A stretch of 64,000 nucleotides of DNA from Gammaproteobacteria bacterium. Its GTDB lineage: Bacteria; Pseudomonadota; Gammaproteobacteria; Nevskiales; Nevskiaceae. Shown here piece after piece: positions 35,779-44,656 of the stretch (position 1 is its first letter; each line of letters starts with the position of its first letter). The translations under genes and the position numbers were made by a program. The notes under the pieces were generated by a model. That model saw only the letters and a program-made list of their open reading frames with translations. It made no database searches and was not told the origin of the DNA. Where the stretch lies: positions 434,001 through 498,000 of the forward strand of contig JAPLSB010000019.1 of the NCBI GenBank assembly GCA_026398875.1. The letters run 5' to 3'.

Positions 35779-38700
35779 GCCTGCCGGAATTTTCCGTCCG
35801 CAACTTCCCGTTCACGCTGGTGATGTTCGGGCTGCTGGCTGCCCTCGGCATCAGCAGTCTGAACAGCATTCCGCGCACCGAAGATCCGTATTTCCCGATC
35901 TCGGCGTTCAACGTCATCGCGATCTATCCGGGTGCCGATCCGATCGAGATCGAACGGCAGATCGCCGAGCCGATCGAGGACGCGATCAACGAGATCGATG
36001 ACGTCAAGCACATCTTCACGCAGGCCGATGACTCGCTGGCGCTGGTGCAGGTCGAGTTCCTGACCGAGGTCGACGTCGAAAAGAAGTACGACGAACTGTC
36101 GCGCGAGATCGCGGCACTGCGGCCGACGCTGCCGGCCGGCGTGACCCGGCTGGAGGTCAAGAAGATCAACCCGGGGCTGGTCAACATCGTGCAGGTGGCA
36201 CTGGTCTCGGACAGCGCGAGTTACGGCCGGCTCGCCGATCTGGCCGAGGATCTCGAGGACCGTCTGGAAACCATCGCCGCGGTCCGCGAAGCCAAGACCT
36301 GGGCCTATCCGAAGCGCGAACTGCGAGTGGCGCTGGACTTCCACCGTCTGGCCGAGCTGAAGCTGAAGGCCTCCGACGTGCTGGCGGCCGTGACCGGCGA
36401 GAACACCAACATTCCGGGCGGCCCTATCGATGTCGACAGCCGCCGCTTCAACCTGCAGACCTCCGGCAGCTATGAATCGCTGGACGCGGTACGCAACACG
36501 GTGATCGGCGGCAGCCTTGGAAGGCTGGTCACCGTCGGCGATGTCGCCACGGTCGACTGGGACTACGAATCGCTGGAATACAGCGCGCGCTACAACGGCA
36601 AGCGCGCGATCTGGATCACTGCGAACCAGAAGGACGCGCAGAACATCTTCACGACACAGAAGGCCATCGAAGCAGTGATTGCCGACTTCGCGAAGACCCT
36701 GCCGGCCGACGTGACGCTGGAGCGCGCCTTCGATCAATCGAAGAATGTCGACCGCCGCCTGTCGCGGCTGACCTTGGATTTCGCGCTGGCCATCGCGCTG
36801 GTCGCGATCACGCTGCTGCCGCTCGGCCTGCGCGCGGCCGGCGTGGTGATGATCTCGATTCCGCTGTCGCTGGCAACCGGCGTGGCCGCACTGCATTTCG
36901 CCGGCTTCTCGATCAACCAGCTGTCGATCGCCGGCTTCGTCGTGGCGCTTGGCCTGCTGGTTGACGATTCGATCGTGGTCACCGAGAACATCGCCCGCTT
37001 CCTGCGCATGGGCCATTCGCGGATCGATGCCGCGATCCTGGCGACGAAGCAGATCTCGCTGGCGGTGCTCGGCTGCACGGCCACATTGTTGTTCGCGTTC
37101 CTGCCGCTGCTGATGCTGCCGGAGAACGCCGGCAAGTTCATACGCTCGCTGCCGGTGGCGGTGGTGTTCACGGTCACCGCTTCGCTGTTCGTCAGTCTGA
37201 CGATCATCCCGTTCCTGGCATCGCGGATGCTGCCGCGCGAGCAGCATGAGGAGGGCAACGCCTTCCTGCGGGCAACGCTGAAGCTGATTCGCGGCGTCTA
37301 CGCGCCGCTGCTGCATCGCGCGCTGGCTCGGCCGGCCGCCACCGCCACGGGCGCTGGCCTGCTGTTCGTGGCCAGCCTCGCGCTGGTGCCGGCGATCGGC
37401 TTCTCGCTGTTCCCGAAGGCCGGCACGCCACAGTTCCTGGTGCAGATCACGCTACCGGTCGGCGCCAGCCTTGCCGCCAGCGATGCGGTGCTGAAACAGG
37501 TGGAAAGCGCACTGGCGGCGGAGCCCGATGTCGCCAAGTCGATGGCCAACGTCGGCCGCGGCAATCCGCAGATCTACTACAACATTTTCCAGAAGGAACT
37601 GGCCGCCAACTACGCCGAAGTGTTCGTTGAACTGGAGCGCTACGACGAGCGCCGCACGACCGCTGTCTACGATCGGCTGCGCGCGAAGTTCGCGCAGATT
37701 CCCGGCGCCGAGATCGTCCTCAAGGAATTCGAGAACGGCCCGCCGATCGCCGCCCCGATCGCGATCCGCGTCGTCGGTCCGGACCTCGATCAACTACGCA
37801 AGCTGGCCAGTGATGTCGAAGCGATCATCAACGGCGTGCCCGGCACGCGTGACGTGATCAATCCGCTGCGCCGCTCACGGCTCGATCTGGAACTGGCGGT
37901 CGACCCGAAACGCGCCGGCCTGCTCGGCGTGCAGCCGGTGGAACTGGACCAGACCTTGCGGCTGGCCGTGGCTGGCTTGCCGGCCGGTGATTTCCGGACG
38001 GCCGATGGCGACAACTCCCCGGTGGTGCTGCGCGCGCCGATGCAGGCGCGCGCGTCGCTGGCCACGCTCGATGGCCTGCATGTCGGCACCGTCAACGGCA
38101 CCCAGGTACCGCTGGCACAGCTCGCCGAACTGAAGCTGGTGGAATCACCGGCCGGCATCGAGCGCTATGACCGCGCCCGTTCGGTGACCGTGACCGCCTA
38201 CACCCGCACCGGCTACAACACCGACGCACTGACCCGTGCTGTGACCGATCAGCTGAAGACTTACGACTGGCCAGCCGGCTACCGCTTCGACATCGCCGGC
38301 GAAGCCGAAAGCCGCGCCGAAAGCTTCGCCGGCTTCGGGGCCGCGATCATGATCACCACGTTCGGCATCCTCGCGGTGCTGGTACTGGAGTTCGGCAGCT
38401 TCAAGTCGACCTTGATCGTGGCCACCGTCATTCCGCTCGGCGTCATGGGCGGCCTGCTGGCGCTGTTCTTCAGCGGCTATTCGATGAGCTTCTCGGCGAT
38501 CATCGGCTTCATCGCGCTGATCGGCATCGAGATCAAGAACTCGATCCTGCTGGTCGATTTCACCAACCAGCTGCGTCGCGACGGCACCGAGCTGAACCGT
38601 GCGATTGAACAGGCCGGCGAAGTGCGCTTCCTGCCGATCCTGCTGACTTCGCTGACTGCCATCGGCGGCCTGCTGCCGCTGGCGTTTCAAGGCTCCGGGC

Positions 38701-38858
38701 TGTACTCGCCGCTGGCCTGGGTGATCATCGGCGGCCTGGTATCGTCGACCCTGATCGGCCGCCTGGTGACGCCGGTGATGTACAAGCTGCTGCCGCCGGT
38801 GATCGACATCCCGCCGTCGGCGTCAGCGCTGCCAGACGATGCGCTGCCGTCCGCCTGA
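35775..38858 (+). CDS. RND efflux transporter permease (HAE type)
   Basis: A 1027-residue inner-membrane, proton-driven pump with the usual two-fold repeat: one N-terminal helix, a large periplasmic loop, six helices, then the second half. The proton-relay motif GLLVDDSIVVTENI with paired Asp in TM4 marks the hydrophobe/amphiphile exporter type rather than heavy-metal type. The second half contains GFIALIGIEIKNSILLVDFTNQLR. Last gene of tetR-tolC-mfp-rnd; it converges on the sensor gene with only 23 bases between stops. Exported substrate is unknown. Confidence 0.95.
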   Translation: MSLPEFSVRNFPFTLVMFGLLAALGISSLNSIPRTEDPYFPISAFNVIAIYPGADPIEIERQIAEPIEDAINEIDDVKHIFTQADDSLALVQVEFLTEVDVEKKYDELSREIAALRPTLPAGVTRLEVKKINPGLVNIVQVALVSDSASYGRLADLAEDLEDRLETIAAVREAKTWAYPKRELRVALDFHRLAELKLKASDVLAAVTGENTNIPGGPIDVDSRRFNLQTSGSYESLDAVRNTVIGGSLGRLVTVGDVATVDWDYESLEYSARYNGKRAIWITANQKDAQNIFTTQKAIEAVIADFAKTLPADVTLERAFDQSKNVDRRLSRLTLDFALAIALVAITLLPLGLRAAGVVMISIPLSLATGVAALHFAGFSINQLSIAGFVVALGLLVDDSIVVTENIARFLRMGHSRIDAAILATKQISLAVLGCTATLLFAFLPLLMLPENAGKFIRSLPVAVVFTVTASLFVSLTIIPFLASRMLPREQHEEGNAFLRATLKLIRGVYAPLLHRALARPAATATGAGLLFVASLALVPAIGFSLFPKAGTPQFLVQITLPVGASLAASDAVLKQVESALAAEPDVAKSMANVGRGNPQIYYNIFQKELAANYAEVFVELERYDERRTTAVYDRLRAKFAQIPGAEIVLKEFENGPPIAAPIAIRVVGPDLDQLRKLASDVEAIINGVPGTRDVINPLRRSRLDLELAVDPKRAGLLGVQPVELDQTLRLAVAGLPAGDFRTADGDNSPVVLRAPMQARASLATLDGLHVGTVNGTQVPLAQLAELKLVESPAGIERYDRARSVTVTAYTRTGYNTDALTRAVTDQLKTYDWPAGYRFDIAGEAESRAESFAGFGAAIMITTFGILAVLVLEFGSFKSTLIVATVIPLGVMGGLLALFFSGYSMSFSAIIGFIALIGIEIKNSILLVDFTNQLRRDGTELNRAIEQAGEVRFLPILLTSLTAIGGLLPLAFQGSGLYSPLAWVIIGGLVSSTLIGRLVTPVMYKLLPPVIDIPPSASALPDDALPSA

Positions 38859-38881
38859 ACGGGTAGCTCGCAGCCGATGCC

Positions 38882-39421
38882 TCAGCGGCCTTGTGGCATC
38901 GGCGGCGGGCCTCCGCCGCCGGTGCCGAGCGGCATCGGCGGCAGACCGCGGACGAAGGCCTTGCGATCCTCCGGCGACAGCACGCCCGCCAGCGCTGCGA
39001 CACGATCGCCCATCCCCGCCGACATCGTGGCTTCCGCCGTGCGCAGGCGCGCAAACGCGGCGTCGAACGCGGCGCGGTCGAACGGCTCGGCAATGAAAGC
39101 CTGATCCATCGCCTGCCGCGCTTCGCGCAGCGCGGTCAGTTGTTCCCCCAGCGCCGCATCGTCGGCCGCCCGCATCGCCATCACCTGTTCGCGGCCGGCG
39201 GCTGACAAGCCATCGCCGAACGGACCACGCGGCCCCGGCCCATGCAGCGGCGACCGCGCGCCGAAACCCATGCCGGGCGGCGGTCGCGGCGGGCCGAGCA
39301 CCACAGCGGCGCTGATACCGCCAACGAGAAACAGGTTGAGCGCCGCAGAGGCGATCAGCCAGTTGTTGCGGCGCGGCGCCGGCGGCGCGGTGTTCATCAG
39401 GGATTCGGCTCCGGAAGTCAT
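38882..39421 (-). CDS. Periplasmic sensor, CnrX/Spy-like (heavy-metal resistance family)
   Basis: A 179-residue protein: short cytoplasmic N-terminus, one TM/signal anchor (WLIASAALNLFLVGGISAAVVL, about residues 21-42), then a Pro/Gly-rich linker and an antiparallel helical domain (SAAGREQVMAMRAADDAAL...ALREARQAMDQAFI...DRAAFDAAFARLRTAEATM) as in CnrX, NccX, Spy and CpxP. A Pro/Gly C-terminal tail follows. ATGA overlap couples it to the anti-sigma gene. Expected to hold the anti-sigma factor until metal or misfolded protein is bound. No His-rich metal site is obvious. Confidence 0.75.
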   Translation of the reverse strand: MTSGAESLMNTAPPAPRRNNWLIASAALNLFLVGGISAAVVLGPPRPPPGMGFGARSPLHGPGPRGPFGDGLSAAGREQVMAMRAADDAALGEQLTALREARQAMDQAFIAEPFDRAAFDAAFARLRTAEATMSAGMGDRVAALAGVLSPEDRKAFVRGLPPMPLGTGGGGPPPMPQGR

Positions 39422-39900
39422 TGCGGTACCTGCTGCAGATCAAGAAGCAGGCGCTCGGCGAAGCCCTGCCGGTAGCGAAGGTCATCGCCGGTCATGTCGT
39501 CAGTGGCGGCGCTGGCCATCTCGTCAGTCGAAAACATGACGGTGCCGGCCGTGGCGCCGATGTTGATGCCGGCAACCAGCGCCATTGCCATCGCCGGCAG
39601 CGCGATCCGCCAGCCGCCGAGCAAGGCCAGCAATTCCTGCCAGCGCGAGGCTGGACGATCAACGGTCGCCGCCACCGCCAGCCGCACGGCGCGGCTGGCC
39701 TCGGCCGTCGCCGCGGCGGCGACATCGGCATCGAGCAGCGCGTCCAGCGCCGCGGCATTGCGCAGCAGCGCGGCCGCGGCCGCATCGGCACTGGCGAAAG
39801 CCAGCGCCGCACTCCGCTCGGCCGCAGGCCAGCGGCGCGGCTCCGCACCGTAGGCATCGATCAGTTCGGTAAAGCGTTCAAGGTGCATCGCAGGCTTCAT
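39418..39900 (-). CDS. One-pass membrane protein, probable anti-sigma factor
   Basis: A 160-residue protein starting MKPAMHLERFTELIDAYGAEPRRWPAAERSAALAF, an N-terminal pattern frequent in proteins encoded next to ECF sigma factors. A helical cytoplasmic region (about 1-95) is followed by one TM helix (IALPAMAMALVAGINIGATAGTVMF) and a short periplasmic end. ATGA overlaps tie it to the sigma gene before it and the CnrX-like gene after it. Anti-sigma function is inferred from topology and position. Confidence 0.7.
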   Translation of the reverse strand: MKPAMHLERFTELIDAYGAEPRRWPAAERSAALAFASADAAAAALLRNAAALDALLDADVAAAATAEASRAVRLAVAATVDRPASRWQELLALLGGWRIALPAMAMALVAGINIGATAGTVMFSTDEMASAATDDMTGDDLRYRQGFAERLLLDLQQVPQ

Positions 39901-40469
39901 GACAGATCTCCGATCAACGCGGCGCGCTCCGGCAGCAATGCGGCCCGCAGCGCCCGACGGCCGCGCGCGAGCAGTGATTCGAGCGCTTCGATCGAGATCT
40001 CCAGCGCGGCAGCGGCTTCGATATTGGTCATCTCCTCGAAGTGGCACAAGACCACGGCAGCACGCTGGCGCTCGGCCAGCGTGCCCAGCGCGGCACGCAC
40101 CCGAAGTGCCACCGACTGCTGCTGCAGATGGGCATCCGGCAGCGGGCTGCGATCGACGAATTCCGGGCTGTCGTCCAGCGAGGTCTCGCGTCTTGCGCGC
40201 AGGCGGTCGGTGCAGCGCGACAGCGCCACGCGATGCAGCCAGGTCGAGAATTTCGCGTTGCCGGCTTGCCAATTCACGGTCTGCCGCCAGCCGCGCAGCA
40301 GCACGTCCTGAGCAACGTCCTCGGCTTCCGCACGGCTGCCGAGCATCCGTTCGGCGACCCGGGTGATCGCGTCGATGTTGCGGTGGACGATGCGCCCGTA
40401 GGCCGCCTGATCACCATCGGCCGCGCGCCGGACATCCGCCAGATCCGGATCGTCGAGCGGCGTCGTCAT
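39897..40469 (-). CDS. ECF-type sigma-70 factor
   Basis: A 190-residue sigma factor. Region 2 is RIVHRNIDAITRVAERMLGSRAEAEDVAQDVLLRGWRQ...STWLHRVALSRCTDRLR and region 4 is LAERQRAAVVLCHFEEMTNIEAAAALEISIEALESLLARGRRALRA. The region-4 sequence lacks the longest loops of housekeeping sigmas, fitting the ECF class. MTTPLDDPDL at 40469 is chosen; ATG 40526 would add 19 residues. Fourth of six genes in a leftward operon, coupled to anti-sigma and sensor genes, so it likely activates its own operon. Confidence 0.88.
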   Translation of the reverse strand: MTTPLDDPDLADVRRAADGDQAAYGRIVHRNIDAITRVAERMLGSRAEAEDVAQDVLLRGWRQTVNWQAGNAKFSTWLHRVALSRCTDRLRARRETSLDDSPEFVDRSPLPDAHLQQQSVALRVRAALGTLAERQRAAVVLCHFEEMTNIEAAAALEISIEALESLLARGRRALRAALLPERAALIGDLS

Positions 40470-40542
40470 GTCCGCCGATGCCGACAGCGGCAGCAGATTG
40501 CCAGGACTGACCCGTTCGGAAACCATGCGCTCGCCATTCCGG

Positions 40543-41148
40543 CTATCGAAGCACGAACGCTTGCAGCGCAGCGACCTCGGCGGCGACCGGCGTCCAGCGT
40601 CCGGCCCCGCCCCCGACCCCGAAACCGCGTCCGACGCCATCGCCGGCGAGCAGATGCAGTCTGGGCAGGAAGCGATGCAGGTCCTGAAACGGGCCGAGCC
40701 GGATCACCGAGGCATCGAGATCGAGCAGCGCACGCAGCGGTGCCGCCTGCCCGGCCACCAGTTCGATATCGAGGTCGGCGAACGCCAAACGCGGATCCAC
40801 CGCCAGCGCAGTACGGCCGCCTGCTGACGACGCGAACCAGACCGTCTCGTCGAACACCAGCCGCAGGCCGATATAGCGCCCGGCCGGCAGTTCGCCGCGC
40901 AGCTGCAGCTTGCGCGGCGCTGTCGCCAGCGCCACCAGATCGATCTGCACCGGCGGCACGACCGGCAAGTTGTACAGCCGGCCGCGGCCATCGATCAGCT
41001 CGACCGCCGTCGGGACCGCCAGCAACTGGCTGCCGACGAAAGCCGGGCTGCTGATCAATTCGACGTCGACTCGGGCACCGCGCTGACAGCCCGACAGCAG
41101 CAGTGTCGCCAGCAGCAGCCCGATGCCGTTCCGCCAAAGCCGGCTCAT
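40543..41148 (-). CDS. Lipoprotein with DUF4382-like domain
   Basis: A 201-residue protein with a lipobox LLLSGC ending at Cys21. The middle (PPVQIDLVALATAPRKLQLRGELPAGRYIGLRLVFDETVWF) resembles DUF4382, where a 'dLl.L..g..L..g.LpaG.Y..iRLv' pattern recurs. The C-terminal ~30 residues are Gly-rich, then hydrophobic. ATGA overlaps the stop of the Ig-like lipoprotein gene upstream. Function unknown; probably outer-membrane-anchored. Confidence 0.7.
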   Translation of the reverse strand: MSRLWRNGIGLLLATLLLSGCQRGARVDVELISSPAFVGSQLLAVPTAVELIDGRGRLYNLPVVPPVQIDLVALATAPRKLQLRGELPAGRYIGLRLVFDETVWFASSAGGRTALAVDPRLAFADLDIELVAGQAAPLRALLDLDASVIRLGPFQDLHRFLPRLHLLAGDGVGRGFGVGGGAGRWTPVAAEVAALQAFVLR

Positions 41149-42449
41149 GGCGACAGCCCGGCGTTCGGGTCGGGGCTTGCGGCGGCATAACTTCGAACGG
41201 TGACGAAATCGTCGGCGTCATCGGTGGCCGCTGCCACCGCTGCGCCAAGCGTCGTTGTCACCTCGGCATCCGGCACGGTGACGGTGCCGGCATCGTCGTT
41301 GACCCCCGGCGTGATCGATATCGTCGGGTCGTCGCTGCTCCAGGTCACATGGCGGCTGATCGGCCGAGTGACGCCATCGGCAAACAGGCCGCTGGCCTGC
41401 AGCAGCCCGGTGTCCGGGTAGCGGATGCGCAGCGTTTCCGGCGTCACGGTCACGCGCAGCAGATCGACATCGCTGATCTGCCAGCGCTTGCTGGCCACGC
41501 TCAGGCCGTGATCCGGCAGGCGCAGCGTGAAGCTGGTGGCGCTGTCGTCGCTGTCGACAGCCAGCACGAACAGATGCTCGCTGCCACGGGTCACCGCCAG
41601 CCGATCGTCGTCGACATCGTCGATCTCGATCTGGCGAGCGAGGTTCTGCGCCACGCTGCCCGGCGTCGCGAAGCGCGCCTGCACCGTCACTGCTTCGCTG
41701 TAACCGACCGGCAGCCGCAATTCGCTGCCCTGCTCGTAATCGACATCGAGTGCCGTCGGCGTCGAGACCCGCAGCGGCAGGCTGACTTCACGGCCGCAAC
41801 CGGGAATCCGTGCGATCAGCGTCGCCGTTGCGCCGCTGTTGGCGCTGTTGGCGCTGTTGGCGCTGACCATGCCGGTGCTGATGCCGACCGAGGCGATCGC
41901 CGTCTGCGAATCGAAGCGCCAGACCGCACCGGTGGTCACGTCAAGCTCCTCGCTTTGCGCCGTTGGCCGCAGCAGCAGCTGGAACGGCTGATCAAGCTCG
42001 GCGACCAGATCGGTCAGCTGCGGCGCGATCCGCAAGCTGTCCAGCGCGACGACCTCGACACTGGCGCTGGCGCTGTACTCGGAGAACGTGGCGGTCAACT
42101 GCGCCTGCCCCGGCTTCAGACCGATCACGGCACCCGCCGCGACGACGACCCCATCCGGTCCCGGCGTGATGCCATCGGACACGTACAGCGTGTCCGGCGC
42201 CGACGAGGTCCAGCGCACCCGGCCGGAGAAATCGCCGTTGTTGGTGCCATCACCGTCGAATACCAGCACGGCGGAGACCTGGCTAGCGACACATTCCGGC
42301 ACCGTGAAGCTGCCGGTCGCACCTGCGCCGTACGCCAGATACAGACCGGTCGGGCCAGTGCCGCTGCCGACGCCGAGATCGGCGCCGCCGCCACAGGCCG
42401 CCAGCAGGCCCGCCACAGCGCAGGCGGCCACGGAGGGAAACCTCGGCAT
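41145..42449 (-). CDS. Lipoprotein with bacterial Ig-like domains
   Basis: A 434-residue surface lipoprotein. ATG 42449 is followed by MPRFPSVAACAVAGLLAACGGG, a signal peptide with lipobox LLAAC; a longer frame upstream lies in the NHL gene and is rejected. The rest is Thr/Ser/Val-rich beta sequence with BIG-type repeats, for example RVRWTSSAPDTLYVSDG, AVWRFDSQTAIASVG and HVTWSSDDPTISITPG, each ending in an 'xWxS.d..i..v' strand. A run of three 9-base repeats codes ANSANSANS at about residue 200. Adhesion or structural role is likely. Confidence 0.78.
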   Translation of the reverse strand: MPRFPSVAACAVAGLLAACGGGADLGVGSGTGPTGLYLAYGAGATGSFTVPECVASQVSAVLVFDGDGTNNGDFSGRVRWTSSAPDTLYVSDGITPGPDGVVVAAGAVIGLKPGQAQLTATFSEYSASASVEVVALDSLRIAPQLTDLVAELDQPFQLLLRPTAQSEELDVTTGAVWRFDSQTAIASVGISTGMVSANSANSANSGATATLIARIPGCGREVSLPLRVSTPTALDVDYEQGSELRLPVGYSEAVTVQARFATPGSVAQNLARQIEIDDVDDDRLAVTRGSEHLFVLAVDSDDSATSFTLRLPDHGLSVASKRWQISDVDLLRVTVTPETLRIRYPDTGLLQASGLFADGVTRPISRHVTWSSDDPTISITPGVNDDAGTVTVPDAEVTTTLGAAVAAATDDADDFVTVRSYAAASPDPNAGLSP

Positions 42450-42456
42450 GGTCCGA

Positions 42457-43647
42457 TCAGCCCGGGAAGGCGAGCACGCGGTGGTTGCTGCGATCGACCA
42501 CGTAAAGCACGTTGGCGAACACGCTGACCCCGGTCGGCGACGACAGCGTGCGCGCGCTTGGCGTGTCGTCGGTGTCGCCGTCCTGATCGTCGTCGTTCGG
42601 CAGCCGGGCGCTGTAGCTGTCGCGATCCTGGCCGTAGATGTCGACGGCCAGCGCGTTGTTGGCGATCGGGAAGGCATCGAACTCCAGCACGCGGTTGTTG
42701 CCCGAATCGGCAATCCAGATCCGGGTGCCGTCGGATGCCACGCCGAACGGCGTACGCAACGCGCCCTGCCCGACGCCTGCCGTGACGCGCGAGAAATCGC
42801 TTTGGCCGATCACGAAGCTGGCATCGGCCCCGCTGCTGCGCGGCAGCTGCGACCAGACCATCACCCGGTGGTTGCCGGTATCGGCGACCAGCAGACGGAA
42901 GCCGTCGCTCCAGACGCCAGCCGGCGAATTCAGGCCGTCTTCCTCGTCATTGGCGGTCGCGGTGGTGAAGTCCTGCTGGCCCAGCACGACATCGGCCGGC
43001 GTGCCGTTGGCCGTCGGCACGGTGTTCCAGATCAGCACCCGGTTGTTGTCCTGATCGGAGACGATCAGCTTGTTGTTGGCAATCGTCGCAGCGATCGGAA
43101 AGCTCAGCTGGTCGGCGGCCGTGCCGGGGTCGTCGGTTTGCAGATCGGCCTGGCCGATCACCACGTCGGGCGCCGTGTTGCCGACCGGAAGGCGGTTCCA
43201 GATCAGCACCCGATTGTTGCCGGCGTCGGCAACCACCAGCCGGCCATCGGCAATCGCGACACTGGCCGGCAAGGCCATCCGCGTCGGGCCGGTGCCCGGC
43301 GTGTTCGCAGTTGCCGAGTCCTGGCCGAGCACGAACAGCGCGGGCGTCGTGGCGCTCGGGATCTCGGCATAGCCGAGCACGCGATGGTTGCCGTAGTCGG
43401 CGATGAAGAAGTGGGTACCGTCGGTGGCGATCGAACCCAGCGGCTGGGCGACGCCGAGCGCCGACACCGCGCCGCCGCGATTGGCGCTGCCCGAGGTGAA
43501 ATCGGCCTGGCCGACAACGCGGGTCGCGCTGATCAGTTCGACATCGTCATCGCTGCTGCCGCCACCGCCGCAGGCGCCGAGCAAGCTGGCGGTCAGCACC
43601 ACGGGGAGCACCAGCAGACGACGAAGCAGCGGCAGCGAGACGGGCAT
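42457..43647 (-). CDS. NHL-repeat beta-propeller lipoprotein
   Basis: A 396-residue exported lipoprotein (lipobox SLLGAC at about residue 21-26, then GGGGSSDDD linker). At least six NHL-type blades are visible by the recurrent ADxGNxRVLxW/F ending: IADYGNHRVLGY, VADAGNNRVLIW, SDQDNNRVLIW, VADTGNHRVMVW, IADSGNNRVLEF and VDRSNHRVLAF, each followed by 'VxGQxDF'. It should form a single propeller for protein or carbohydrate binding at the cell surface. It starts the six-gene lipoprotein-sigma operon, 7 bases before the Ig-like gene. Confidence 0.85.
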   Translation of the reverse strand: MPVSLPLLRRLLVLPVVLTASLLGACGGGGSSDDDVELISATRVVGQADFTSGSANRGGAVSALGVAQPLGSIATDGTHFFIADYGNHRVLGYAEIPSATTPALFVLGQDSATANTPGTGPTRMALPASVAIADGRLVVADAGNNRVLIWNRLPVGNTAPDVVIGQADLQTDDPGTAADQLSFPIAATIANNKLIVSDQDNNRVLIWNTVPTANGTPADVVLGQQDFTTATANDEEDGLNSPAGVWSDGFRLLVADTGNHRVMVWSQLPRSSGADASFVIGQSDFSRVTAGVGQGALRTPFGVASDGTRIWIADSGNNRVLEFDAFPIANNALAVDIYGQDRDSYSARLPNDDDQDGDTDDTPSARTLSSPTGVSVFANVLYVVDRSNHRVLAFPG

Positions 43648-43790
43648 GAGGCGAGGCTTCCATTGAATGAGGACGAGGGCGCAGCGCTCGATACGAGCGC
43701 CGCCGTCACTTCAACGGTGCGGGACGATGATTCCGTCGCTGCCGAAGATGATTTTCAGGAACCTGCTGCAGCGGCCCGGCCCAGCGTCGC

Positions 43791-44615
43791 TCAGGACAGC
43801 GGCGGCAGGCCGCGCACCCGCCGCCAGATCGCCTGGCCGGCGCGGTCGTAGGCGCGCACCGTTTCGAAGAACGCATGACGCGCTTCGACGTCGACCATCG
43901 GCGTCGGCAGCAGCGGATCGAACACCACCTGCCGGATCGCCTTGCGGCCCATCAGCAGTGACTCGCGGGCGGCAACGTCCGGCTCCAGCCTTGCGGCCCG
44001 CTGCAGCCAGGCCTGCAGCTCTCGGCGCAGCGTGCGGTAAGCCGCGTTCAGTGCCGCGCCATCCCAGAGTGCCGCGATTCGCGCGCTGCGCGCGGCATCG
44101 AACTGGCCCGCGACAAATACGGCGGCATCCGCCTCCAGACCCAGCTTGACCAGCCGCGCACGCACGGCATCGACGTTGTCCTCGATGTTGTCGGGTCGCA
44201 CTTCCAGCCCCGGATCGAGTTCCCGGAAGCCGAGCAGTTCCAGCGCCCGTGCGCGTTGCTTGTTGCGCTTGCGATCGGTGCGCCCGAGCGGCCCGCTGTG
44301 CACTACCAGCAAGCCGCCTGTCCACGGCCGCGTGCGGCTTTCGATGCGCCGCCAGCCGGCCACGTCACCGGCCAGCTCGTGCGCGGCGCCGCTCAGGCGG
44401 TAGACGCCGCGATCGACCGCTTCGATCAGCCCTTCGCTCGACAGCCGCATCAGCGCAATGCGGACATTGTTTTCGCGGATGCCGAGCAGTGCGGCGCCGC
44501 TGATGGCCTCGCGGGCGGACAGTGGTTCGCCTTCGATGGCCAGCAGAAGGTCGAGGATCAGGGTCTTGGCGGTCAGCATGCGGGGCAGGTCAATTGGCTT
44601 GCGTCGAGCAATCAT
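43791..44615 (-). CDS. PaaX-like transcriptional regulator
   Basis: A winged-helix regulator (274 residues from MIARRKPIDL). The N-terminal domain LILDLLLAIEGEPLSAREAISGAALLGIRENNVRIALMRLSSEGLIEAVDRGVYRLS corresponds to PaaX, the phenylacetyl-CoA repressor; the C-terminal domain is divergent. Starts at 44639, 44615 or 44579 are possible; a palindrome (cattaccgataatg, 44613-44626) in the 40-60 bases before the divergent crotonase gene covers the 44615 codon and may be the operator. No paa genes are present, so the effector may be another acyl-CoA. Confidence 0.72.
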   Translation of the reverse strand: MIARRKPIDLPRMLTAKTLILDLLLAIEGEPLSAREAISGAALLGIRENNVRIALMRLSSEGLIEAVDRGVYRLSGAAHELAGDVAGWRRIESRTRPWTGGLLVVHSGPLGRTDRKRNKQRARALELLGFRELDPGLEVRPDNIEDNVDAVRARLVKLGLEADAAVFVAGQFDAARSARIAALWDGAALNAAYRTLRRELQAWLQRAARLEPDVAARESLLMGRKAIRQVVFDPLLPTPMVDVEARHAFFETVRAYDRAGQAIWRRVRGLPPLS

Positions 44616-44656
44616 TACCGATAATGTCTGTTCATGCACGAACTAGTAATGAATCC

